A stretch of DNA of 5,196 nt, taken from Candidatus Shapirobacteria bacterium (GTDB lineage: Bacteria; Patescibacteriota; Microgenomatia; UBA12405). The notes below the pieces were generated by a model. That model did not search any database, was not told where the DNA came from, and saw only the letters and a program-made list of their open reading frames with translations. Of the stretch, positions 1 through 5,196 are shown in pieces. The position numbers were made by a program, and so were the translations under genes. The stretch lies in contig JAGVHP010000060.1 in assembly GCA_020056515.1 (NCBI GenBank), forward strand, positions 1 to 5,196. The letters are read 5' to 3'. Each line of letters opens with the position of its first letter. The first letter of the stretch is position 1.

Positions 1-132
1 AGGCCAAACCTTTAAGGGGATCAATCCGTTTGATCGAAGAGCTACTACCACCTCCCTTTCATTAGGTAGATCCATTTCTCCTTTGACTACTTTTCCGGCC
101 CAATCTTTGGATTTATAAATAAACTTAGCCAT
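1..132 (-). CDS. pilC: PilC, type IV pilus inner-membrane platform protein (N-terminal fragment, cut by window edge)
   Basis: This is the first 44 codons of a gene that continues beyond the left edge. The protein begins MAKFIYKSKDWAGKVVKGEM, followed by an acidic stretch and a segment ending LRSNGLIPLKVWP. That is the usual opening of PilC/GspF family proteins: a short aromatic beta strand, a 'G..v.G' turn, then a helix leading to 'L...Gl.p'. In the family, PilC is a polytopic inner-membrane protein that couples the PilB and PilT ATPases to pilin assembly and disassembly. No membrane segment is expected this early and none is seen. The ATG overlaps the end of pilT by 8 bases, so translation is probably coupled. 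A weak SD-like GGTGA sits very close upstream (136-140), and GAGGA lies farther back (148-152). The position directly after pilB and pilT supports the call. Only the N-terminus is visible, so a GspF-type secretion protein cannot be formally excluded. Confidence 0.85.
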   Translation of the reverse strand, partial: MAKFIYKSKDWAGKVVKGEMDLPNEREVVVALRSNGLIPLKVWP

Positions 133-1201
133 TTTTCACCGTTTTCATCCTCAGATTACTTTGTAATTCTAGAGGCTTTGGGGCATATTCCATCGCCACT
201 GTTTCGTCTATTAGATTTCCCAACACTAGTTTAGCCAGTGACATTTCCAGACTGACCATTCCCAAATCACTTCCTGTCTGAATTACATTATCAATCATAA
301 ATGTCTTCCCTTCTCGAATTATATTCCGAATTGCACTGGTTACCACCAATATTTCTACCGCCGGCACCCGGTCACCGTTTTTAGCCGGAATCAATCTTTG
401 AGAAATCACCGCTGTCAGCACTGACGCTAATTGGGTCCGAATCTGGGCTTTTGACCCTTCGGGAAAGACATCAATAATCCGGTCAATTGTTTGGGCCGCT
501 GAATTGGTGTGTAAAGTTGAAAAAACCAGATGCCCTGTCTCCGCCACCGTCAGTGCCAATTGAATCGTTTCCAGATCCCTCATTTCCCCTATAAATACTA
601 CATTCGGATCCTGACGCAACACGGACCTGAGAGCCTTTTCAAAACTAATAGTATCTCCACCTAATTCCCGCTGGGCAATCAAAGCTTTAACTGGCTTGAT
701 TATATATTCCACCGGATCCTCAATCGTTACTATGTGGCAATCACTGTTTATGTTTATCTCATTAATCATTGCCGCCACCGTCGTCGATTTTCCCTGTCCT
801 GTCGGTCCGGTTACTAAAATAAAACCTTGTTTATTTTTCAGTAGGGTATTCAACACCGGCGGCATATTTAAACCACTCAACACCGGCACCTGAGCCGGAA
901 TTGCTCTCAATACTATTCCTATCCGGCCCATAGTCCGGTATATATTGCACCTAAACCGACTGCCCTCCAAGCTAACTAAAAAATCCAACTCCTTCTCTTC
1001 AGTAAAACGCTTTAACTGTCCCTCGTCCAAAAGCGACAAAATTAAACTCTGCGTTTCGTCGCCACTTGAGGAAGAAAAATTCCCCACTGTTTCCAATTTC
1101 CCGTTCACCCGCAACGACGGTAATGTATCTGAAGTCAAATGTATATCCGACGCCTTATTGGCTACCGCCAATTTTAATAATTCTTCGATCTTGCTGTGCA
1201 T
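125..1201 (-). CDS. pilT: PilT, type IV pilus retraction ATPase
   Basis: This is a hexameric cytoplasmic motor ATPase that powers pilus retraction (twitching, DNA uptake). Its 358 aa is the normal family length. The N-terminal PAS-like domain (about 1-100) opens with the typical 'KASDIHLTS' segment. The RecA-like domain follows, with Walker A GPTGQGKST (132-140), Asp box TIEDPVEY (159-166), Walker B VVFIGEMRD with Glu206, and a His box carrying His224 and His231. The PilT-specific signature AIRNIIREGK (290-299) is present, followed by 'IDNVIQTG'. That signature, and the absence of the tetracysteine zinc site found in PilB, separate it from assembly ATPases. Walker A has Gln where Ser/Thr is commoner, a tolerated variant. 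The start follows the pilB stop by 4 bases with no clear Shine-Dalgarno sequence, which suggests translational coupling. The 3' end overlaps pilC by 8 bases. I am confident of the family; in vivo retraction function is inferred. Confidence 0.96.
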   Translation of the reverse strand: MHSKIEELLKLAVANKASDIHLTSDTLPSLRVNGKLETVGNFSSSSGDETQSLILSLLDEGQLKRFTEEKELDFLVSLEGSRFRCNIYRTMGRIGIVLRAIPAQVPVLSGLNMPPVLNTLLKNKQGFILVTGPTGQGKSTTVAAMINEININSDCHIVTIEDPVEYIIKPVKALIAQRELGGDTISFEKALRSVLRQDPNVVFIGEMRDLETIQLALTVAETGHLVFSTLHTNSAAQTIDRIIDVFPEGSKAQIRTQLASVLTAVISQRLIPAKNGDRVPAVEILVVTSAIRNIIREGKTFMIDNVIQTGSDLGMVSLEMSLAKLVLGNLIDETVAMEYAPKPLELQSNLRMKTVKNG

Positions 1202-1205
1202 ATTT

Positions 1206-2954
1206 TTAGTATTGCGCCACCCGTAATACTTCCTCCATAGTAGTTACTCCCTCTAAAACTTTAACGTAACCATCCTGCTTCATGGTCAACATCCCTTCTT
1301 CCATCGCCTGTCTTTGAATCGCTGCCGCCGAGGCTTTTTCCACCACCAATTTAGCTATCCGCTCGGAGATCGGCATTACTTCATAAATGGCAATCCGGCC
1401 AAGATATCCGGTATTGTTACACTTTTCACACCCAACCGGTTTGGGTACTGTCATTGTCTTCCCCTCCTTTTTCCATTTATCAGTCACCATTTCATAAATC
1501 GGTCCCAGAGTATCCCTTAATTCCTTTTCTATTTCTGCCGTCATTTCTGTTTGGGCCACACATTCAGGACAAATTCTCCGCAGTACCCTCTGCGCTACCA
1601 CACAAGTCAGAGCTGAAGTCAACAAAAACGGTTCTACTCCCATATCCATCATCCGGGGTGGAGCACCCGAAGCATCATTGGTATGCAATGTTGAAAAAAC
1701 CAAATGGCCGGTTAACGAGGCATTAATTGCCAGTTCGGCCGTCTCTGTATCCCGAATTTCTCCCACCATAATTACATTCGGATCCTGCCGTAAAAAGGAC
1801 CTGAGAGCTGAAGCAAAAGTCAGACCGGCTTGGACATTAACCTGCACCTGATTTACTCCCTTCATCTGATACTCTACCGGATCCTCAATTGTCACCACAT
1901 TCACCTTGGTTGTGGCCACCTTGTCCAATACTGAATATAAGGTAGTCGTTTTCCCCGAGCCGGTCGGCCCGCAAACGATAATAATTCCGTGTGGCCGCTC
2001 AATGGCTTCAACCAAATTTTTTAATGCCAGTCCCCGCAAACCCAACTCCGGCAACGACGGCACCTTTTGGGCTTTACGCAACAACCGCATGACTACTTTT
2101 TCGCCATAGGACACCGGCAGGGTTGAAATCCGTAAGTCTACTTCGTTGCCATCCACCGAAAAATTGAAACGTCCATCCTGAGGTACTCTCTTCTCATCAA
2201 TTTTTAAATTTGATAAAATTTTTACCCGTGATACCACTGCCTCCGACACATTTCGGGGTAATACATATTTCTCCTGCAAGATACCGTCAATTCGATACCT
2301 AATCCGAACATTATCTTCCATTGGTTCGATGTGAATATCGGAAGCCCGTGATTTGAAAGCATACTCCAACATCGTAGTGACTATCTTGGCAATTGGCGCC
2401 TCGGCTGACACCTGACGTCTTTTTTCATTCTCTACTTTTATATCGTCAACTTTTCGCTCATCCAGGGCCTTGGTAACCTCGGAAGTTATTCCTTTTTCCC
2501 TTTCGTACTTTTCCCGGATAAACGAATTAATTTGTTTGGCTTCGGCCATCACCGTTTTAATTTTTAGACCTGTCTTTTTTTCCAAAAATTCCACCGTTTC
2601 CAAATCCAGTGGATTGCTCATCGCCACCCACAGTGACTTATCTTTAGGGTCCATTTTATAAGGGACAACCGTGTATTTTTCGGCTACACTCTGCGGTACC
2701 AATGCCAATGCCTCCGGGGCAAAACCAATAGTAGTTAAATCTACGAAAGGTACCCGTAAAAATTCTGCTTTGGACTTTACAAAATCAACATCGGATACTA
2801 GTCTCATTTCCAAAATTATTTCTTCCTCACTCTCGCCACTTCCCACCTGTCGCAATACTATTTCTTTAGCTTTTTCTGAAGTGATGAGATTCTTTGCCAC
2901 CAAAACATCCGACAGACGTTTGTAGGTTAAACCAGCCTGGGGCAGTTGATTCAT
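1206..2954 (-). CDS. pilB: PilB, type IV pilus assembly (extension) ATPase
   Basis: This is the cytoplasmic motor ATPase that drives pilin polymerisation (PilB/GspE family). I prefer the start at 2954, giving 582 aa beginning MNQLPQAGLTYKRLSDVLVA. The frame stays open to an ATG at 3038, but those 28 extra residues do not look like a PilB N-terminus, and they would run 65 bases into the divergent gene and over the promoter. Numbered from 2954: a GspE/MshE-type N-terminal domain (about 7-150), 'RASDIHIEP' (203-211), Walker A GPTGSGKTT (329-337), Asp box TIEDPVEY (355-362), Walker B VIMVGEIRD with Glu399, and His417 and His424. Two CxxC pairs (Cys462/465 and Cys509/512) form the zinc site typical of assembly ATPases. 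The C-terminus is complete, with 'DGYVKVLEGVTTMEEVLRV'. It is the first gene of the pilB-pilT-pilC operon. No Shine-Dalgarno sequence is seen, and the transcript may be leaderless. Confidence 0.96.
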   Translation of the reverse strand: MNQLPQAGLTYKRLSDVLVAKNLITSEKAKEIVLRQVGSGESEEEIILEMRLVSDVDFVKSKAEFLRVPFVDLTTIGFAPEALALVPQSVAEKYTVVPYKMDPKDKSLWVAMSNPLDLETVEFLEKKTGLKIKTVMAEAKQINSFIREKYEREKGITSEVTKALDERKVDDIKVENEKRRQVSAEAPIAKIVTTMLEYAFKSRASDIHIEPMEDNVRIRYRIDGILQEKYVLPRNVSEAVVSRVKILSNLKIDEKRVPQDGRFNFSVDGNEVDLRISTLPVSYGEKVVMRLLRKAQKVPSLPELGLRGLALKNLVEAIERPHGIIIVCGPTGSGKTTTLYSVLDKVATTKVNVVTIEDPVEYQMKGVNQVQVNVQAGLTFASALRSFLRQDPNVIMVGEIRDTETAELAINASLTGHLVFSTLHTNDASGAPPRMMDMGVEPFLLTSALTCVVAQRVLRRICPECVAQTEMTAEIEKELRDTLGPIYEMVTDKWKKEGKTMTVPKPVGCEKCNNTGYLGRIAIYEVMPISERIAKLVVEKASAAAIQRQAMEEGMLTMKQDGYVKVLEGVTTMEEVLRVAQY

Positions 2955-2956
2955 AC

Positions 2957-2962
2957 TATAAT
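2957..2962 (+). promoter_or_regulatory. Probable -10 box of the delta'-like gene promoter
   Basis: A perfect TATAAT lies 11 bases before the ATG at 2974, so the 5' leader would be only about 5 bases. No convincing -35 is seen at normal spacing, and there is no TG extension. The box sits in the inverted repeat ACTAT-N4-ATAGT (2955-2968), which it shares with the pilB promoter on the other strand. Confidence 0.55.
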
Positions 2963-2966
2963 CATA
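2961..2966 (-). promoter_or_regulatory. Probable -10 box of the pilB operon promoter
   Basis: On the minus strand TATGAT ends 6 bases before the pilB ATG at 2954, so transcription would begin at or next to the start codon. TTGAAG (2992-2987) is a possible -35, but it is 20 bases from this box. It fits an overlapping weaker TACTAT box better, at 17 bases. The box overlaps the -10 of the divergent gene. This is a prediction from sequence pattern only. Confidence 0.5.
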
Positions 2967-2973
2967 GTAACCT

Positions 2974-3624
2974 ATGCTTGATTTTCCTTCAACACTTGTA
3001 ATTGGAAAAAACCCCAAACTCTCTGGGGATTGTGTCAAAACTCTTCTCGATCGTATTGGTCATCAACTCGATTCCAACCCTGATCTTCTAGTTATTGATC
3101 AGAACAGTGGCTGGAGTATCGCTGCTGTCCGGACCATTGGTGCTTTTCTCTGTCTTAAACCCTACAATCACTCCTCTCGGGTAGTTCTGATCCGATCAAT
3201 CGAAAATCTGGAAACTGCCGCCCAAAATGCCCTCCTAAAAAACCTTGAGGAACCCGGCGTTTTGCGCTTTTTTATCTTAACCACCACCAATCCCAAATTG
3301 GTTTTACCCACCATTATTTCCCGCTGTCACCTAATCTTTACTTCCAATTTAGATAGCTCTGTTTCCGGCCCAAATTGGACTTTGCCAAAAAATATTAAGG
3401 AGATCTTGGACTTTTCCGACAACATCGCTACCGATAAATCAGCCATCAATTCTCTTTTACACGAGCAATTGCTTACCCACCAGCAACTCCTCCTGAATTC
3501 CGCCGACCCCAAAATTGCAAAAAATTTAAATCTTTTAATCAAATCAATTGATCTAATCAATCACCATGTTGACCCTAAATCCGCTCTGGATTATTTTCTT
3601 TTGTCTTCAAATCCCTCTCCCTGA
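2974..3624 (+). CDS. holB: DNA polymerase III delta'-like clamp-loader subunit (short, no P-loop)
   Basis: This 216-aa protein resembles the AAA+ core of DNA polymerase III delta'/DnaX. Diagnostic segments are 'NPDLLVID' (35-42), NALLKNLEEP (85-94), the sensor-like ILTTTNP (101-107) and LPTIISRC (111-118), whose SRC motif supplies the arginine finger to a neighbouring subunit. The C-terminal 'INHHVDPKSALDYFLL' matches the collar-domain ending of the family, so the gene looks complete. It is far shorter than typical delta' proteins (about 300-340 aa). There is no Walker A motif, no zinc-binding cysteine cluster, and the Walker B acidic pair is replaced (VLIRSIEN, 71-78). It probably does not bind ATP itself, as for E. 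coli delta', and would act as a structural stator of the clamp loader. The start ATG lies just after a TATAAT with no Shine-Dalgarno sequence. The stop lies inside a hairpin of the following repeat. Family membership is clear; the symbol is by analogy. Confidence 0.8.
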   Translation: MLDFPSTLVIGKNPKLSGDCVKTLLDRIGHQLDSNPDLLVIDQNSGWSIAAVRTIGAFLCLKPYNHSSRVVLIRSIENLETAAQNALLKNLEEPGVLRFFILTTTNPKLVLPTIISRCHLIFTSNLDSSVSGPNWTLPKNIKEILDFSDNIATDKSAINSLLHEQLLTHQQLLLNSADPKIAKNLNLLIKSIDLINHHVDPKSALDYFLLSSNPSP

Positions 3625-3640
3625 TTAAACATCAGGGTTT
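3619..3640 (+). terminator. Possible intrinsic terminator overlapping the stop codon of the delta'-like gene
   Basis: A 7-bp stem, CCCTGAT/ATCAGGG, with a 5-base loop is followed by only three T residues. The TGA stop codon (3622-3624) lies in its left arm, so a terminating ribosome would cover the stem. It could equally be just the first hairpin of the repeat block. The short T run makes strong termination uncertain. Confidence 0.35.
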
Positions 3641-3665
3641 CTCCCTTTAAAGAAAGGGAGATTTT
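3641..3665 (+). terminator. Possible intrinsic terminator after the delta'-like gene
   Basis: An 8-bp perfect stem, CTCCCTTT/AAAGGGAG, with the 4-base loop AAAG is followed by ATTTT. This is the best terminator-like structure between the delta'-like gene and the Fic gene. The T tract is short and the hairpin belongs to the repeat block, so termination is inferred, not shown. Confidence 0.4.
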
Positions 3666-3743
3666 CCTCCTTTCATCAAAGGAGGTGGCCGAAGGCCGGA
3701 GGATTTGATTTCCGCATTTTTCCCTCATTTACTTCCAAAAATT

Positions 3744-3752
3744 TGTTATAAT
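3744..3752 (+). promoter_or_regulatory. Extended -10 promoter of the Fic gene
   Basis: TGTTATAAT is a perfect extended -10 (TGn plus TATAAT). It ends 8 bases before the ATG at 3761, so the expected transcription start falls 0-3 bases from the start codon. No good -35 is seen, which is normal for extended -10 promoters. No Shine-Dalgarno sequence fits between the box and the ATG. Confidence 0.65.
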
Positions 3753-3760
3753 ACCTCAAG

Positions 3761-4891
3761 ATGTTTTCGCCTGTTCTTACCATTAATAATCGTATTCTAA
3801 AAAATATTGGCACTATCGAAGCTGCCCGGGCCATCATTGATGAAGCCCCTCTAATTCCTGCCTATGAACGTCAATTTCAACAGGAAGCTATTGTCCGCAC
3901 CGTCCACTTTGGCACCCGCATTGAAGGCAATGATTTAACTTATCAGGAAGTCGCCAAATTAGTTGAAGGTCGGGACATCACTGCCGGGGAACGTGATATT
4001 CAGGAAGTTATTAATTACCGGAATTGTATGAGTTACTTAGAGGAGCTTTGGGCTCTCTATGATGCCGGCATGCCCCTACCTGAAGAAAAATTTAACCCCA
4101 ATTTAGACAAAAAGGACCGGGTCTTTTTTTACAGTGAAACCATTATCAAAAAAATTCACGCCATTACCACCGACAAAATTATTCCCCCAACCGAAACCGG
4201 CAAATACCGTCGTCAACAGGTAGTTTTAAAAAATACCCGCACCGGCGAAATTGCCCACCGTCCGCCGCCGGCTATCGAAGTACCCTATCTCGTCTCCGAT
4301 TTTATCGACTGGATTAATAGTGTCGAATCCCGCGAAATTCATCCGGCCATCCGCAGTGCCATTGCTCATTATATTTTAGTCGCTATTCATCCTTTTATTG
4401 AAGGTAATGGCCGCTGTTCCCGGGCTTTTGCCATTCTCCCGCTCTATGTTGAGGGTTACGATATTCGCCGTCTTTTCTCACTTGAAGAGCATTTTGATCG
4501 CAACGCCGAAAACTATTACAACACCATTCAAGCTACCCACGAATTAAATTCCGATCTTTTCCGTCGGGATCTTTCCGCCTGGGTTGAATATTTTACTGAG
4601 GCCCTCGGAGCCGAACTCTCCCGGGTCAGAGATAAAGTCCAAACTCTTTCCCGTGATCTAAAATTCAAACAAAAACTAGGCGGGAAACAAGTTCACCTGA
4701 CCGAACGCCAAATAAAATTAGTCGAATATATGCAACAATTTGGGGGATTACGCATGCCCGATGCTAAATCTTTACTTCCCATGGTTAGCGACGACACTAT
4801 CTGGCGCGATCTAAAAAAACTTATCGACGATAAAGTCTGCATCAAAAAGGGTTCCACCAAAGGCGCCTACTATACCCTTGCCAGTGTCTAG
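3761..4891 (+). CDS. Fic-domain protein, probable AMP-transferase with C-terminal winged helix
   Basis: Fic enzymes usually transfer AMP from ATP to Ser, Thr or Tyr of target proteins. The 376-aa protein has the complete catalytic motif HPFIEGNGRCSR (210-221), with His210 as the expected base, Asn216 and Gly217 in the phosphate loop, and Arg218 and Arg221. An N-terminal Fic-associated region (about 30-70) carries an inhibitory-helix-like segment, GTRIEGN (51-57), with Glu55 in the position that blocks ATP gamma-phosphate binding. The flap is probably around 'GKYRRQQVVL' (147-156). The C-terminal part (about 310-376) reads as a winged helix-turn-helix, with 'LPMVSDDTIWRDLKKLIDD' and an ending GAYYTL. 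It is soluble, with no signal peptide or membrane segment. No separate antitoxin gene flanks it, as expected for class II Fic proteins with a built-in inhibitor. The target is unknown; DNA binding or self-regulation by the winged helix is inference. Confidence 0.92.
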   Translation: MFSPVLTINNRILKNIGTIEAARAIIDEAPLIPAYERQFQQEAIVRTVHFGTRIEGNDLTYQEVAKLVEGRDITAGERDIQEVINYRNCMSYLEELWALYDAGMPLPEEKFNPNLDKKDRVFFYSETIIKKIHAITTDKIIPPTETGKYRRQQVVLKNTRTGEIAHRPPPAIEVPYLVSDFIDWINSVESREIHPAIRSAIAHYILVAIHPFIEGNGRCSRAFAILPLYVEGYDIRRLFSLEEHFDRNAENYYNTIQATHELNSDLFRRDLSAWVEYFTEALGAELSRVRDKVQTLSRDLKFKQKLGGKQVHLTERQIKLVEYMQQFGGLRMPDAKSLLPMVSDDTIWRDLKKLIDDKVCIKKGSTKGAYYTLASV

Positions 4892-5181
4892 CTTAAAGAA
4901 ACTACCCCAAATACCTTCTTTTCCAATTTCCCAATCCTTTCTCTGTCTTCTATTATCTGATTTGTCGTAATGTCCCTAAAATCTCGATTATCTCTTACTT
5001 CCGATGCTAAACCATCAACCATATCATGCATCTCACTTAAAAATTTTGTTTGTTCATCCTTAAGTTCGTATTTTAATTTAGTGATTTCACCTTGCAACCT
5101 AGCATCAACAGTTGATAACAAATCCTTTTTTAGAGTTTCCCCTTCTTTATTTGTAAAATATTTACTCGCCACTTTCTTCAT
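4888..5181 (-). CDS. Small coiled-coil protein of unknown function
   Basis: This is a 97-aa, highly charged protein with no recognised enzyme motif, no cysteines, no signal peptide and no membrane segment. Most of its length is predicted by eye to be helical. Residues about 15-60 are rich in Lys, Glu and Leu. The C-terminal 'EDRERIGKLEKKVFGV' (78-93) has heptad-like spacing typical of small coiled-coil proteins often found as hypotheticals in CPR and phage-derived regions. The start at 5181 is fixed by an in-frame TAG upstream (5193-5191). No Shine-Dalgarno sequence is seen, but TAGAAT lies 6 bases ahead, suggesting a leaderless message. It is convergent with the Fic gene and shares its stop region (CTAG, 4888-4891). 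Codon choice looks more AT-rich than in the neighbouring genes. I do not recognise a function; an oligomerising or partner-binding role is only a guess. Confidence 0.7.
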   Translation of the reverse strand: MKKVASKYFTNKEGETLKKDLLSTVDARLQGEITKLKYELKDEQTKFLSEMHDMVDGLASEVRDNRDFRDITTNQIIEDRERIGKLEKKVFGVVSLS

Positions 5182-5187
5182 ACCAGA

Positions 5188-5193
5188 ATTCTA
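5188..5193 (-). promoter_or_regulatory. Possible -10 box of the small coiled-coil gene
   Basis: On the minus strand TAGAAT (5 of 6 matches to TATAAT) ends 6 bases before the ATG at 5181, the same distance as at pilB. Any -35 would lie outside the window. It also contains the in-frame TAG that limits the gene upstream. Confidence 0.4.
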
Positions 5194-5196
5194 CTC

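Larger units (their letters stand above)
3609..3706. repeat. Composite palindromic intergenic repeat (four hairpins in a row)
   Basis: About 98 bases carry four perfect hairpins in succession: CCCTGAT/ATCAGGG (3619-3637, loop 5), CTCCCTTT/AAAGGGAG (3641-3660, loop 4), CCTCCTTT/AAAGGAGG (3666-3685, loop 4) and GGCC-GAA-GGCC (3687-3697). The block is bracketed by inverted AAATCC (3609-3614) and GGATTT (3701-3706). It begins inside the last codons of the delta'-like gene and ends about 40 bases before the Fic promoter. The GGAGG, GGCCGAAGGCC and GGAGGATTT arrangement resembles REP-like intergenic repeats that occur in many copies in some bacterial genomes. That comparison is from general knowledge, and only one composite copy is present here. 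Confidence 0.65.

Noticed and set aside
945..1226. Plus-strand open frames opposite pilT and pilB (for example 945-1226 and 1454-1726)
   Set aside because: They mirror strongly conserved ATPase coding sequence, show no recognisable domain and have low-complexity composition. They are antisense shadows.
2955..3038. Longer PilB start at 3038, adding 28 residues
   Set aside because: The extra residues do not resemble the family N-terminus. They would overlap the divergent gene by 65 bases and place the promoter region inside coding sequence.
3327..3560. Minus-strand 77-codon open frame inside the delta'-like gene
   Set aside because: It lies wholly opposite a gene with clear family motifs, has no promoter or ribosome binding site, and has no recognisable protein features.
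3678..3687. AAAGGAGGTG as the ribosome binding site of the Fic gene
   Set aside because: It lies more than 70 bases before the ATG at 3761 and upstream of the extended -10, so it would not be on the transcript from that promoter. It is part of a hairpin repeat.
3685..3708. Mini reading frame starting GTG after the GGAGG arm
   Set aside because: It is only seven codons long, lies within the repeat and has no independent support.
3622..3708. TGA read as an amino acid, extending the delta'-like protein through the repeat
   Set aside because: The family's C-terminal motif ends just before this point and the downstream sequence is structured repeat. Nothing else in the window needs a recoded TGA.
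3761..5181. Fic plus small protein as a toxin-antitoxin pair
   Set aside because: The genes are convergent, not co-transcribed. The Fic protein already carries its own inhibitory glutamate, and the small protein lacks the inhibitory motif of Fic antitoxins.

Overview
The window looks like a compact piece of bacterial chromosome. The most likely source is a reduced-genome lineage of the Patescibacteria/CPR type. This is inference from several signs: a pilB-pilT-pilC cluster with tightly packed genes, a very short DNA polymerase III delta'-like protein, start codons that mostly lack Shine-Dalgarno sequences, and -10 boxes lying directly against start codons. No rRNA or tRNA gene, CRISPR array, integrase or insertion sequence was seen. 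The standard bacterial code fits all the genes.

Layout. On the minus strand, from about 2954 down to the left edge, lies a type IV pilus motor operon: pilB (assembly ATPase, 582 aa with the preferred start), pilT (retraction ATPase, 358 aa, 4 bases after pilB), and the first 44 codons of pilC (inner-membrane platform, overlapping pilT by 8 bases and cut by the window edge). On the plus strand, divergent from pilB, is a 216-aa delta'-like clamp-loader protein that lacks a P-loop. The two genes are only 19 bases apart, and that gap centres on a near-symmetric bidirectional -10 region. After the delta' gene comes a block of about 100 bases made of four consecutive hairpins, a palindromic intergenic repeat that probably also ends transcription. 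A strong extended -10 then drives a Fic-domain protein (376 aa, probable AMP-transferase with a C-terminal winged helix). A 97-aa coiled-coil protein of unknown function runs convergently from the right edge, and its stop codon and that of the Fic gene share one CTAG.

How the genes relate. PilB and PilT are the opposing ATPases of one pilus machine, and PilC is the membrane platform they act on, so that operon is a coherent unit. The delta'-like protein belongs to DNA replication and the Fic protein to post-translational modification. Neither has an evident functional link to the pilus. The most interesting points are the symmetric divergent promoter, the repeated leaderless-type spacing at four promoters, the composite hairpin repeat, and the altered inhibitory motif of the Fic protein. 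No clearly new multi-gene system is visible.
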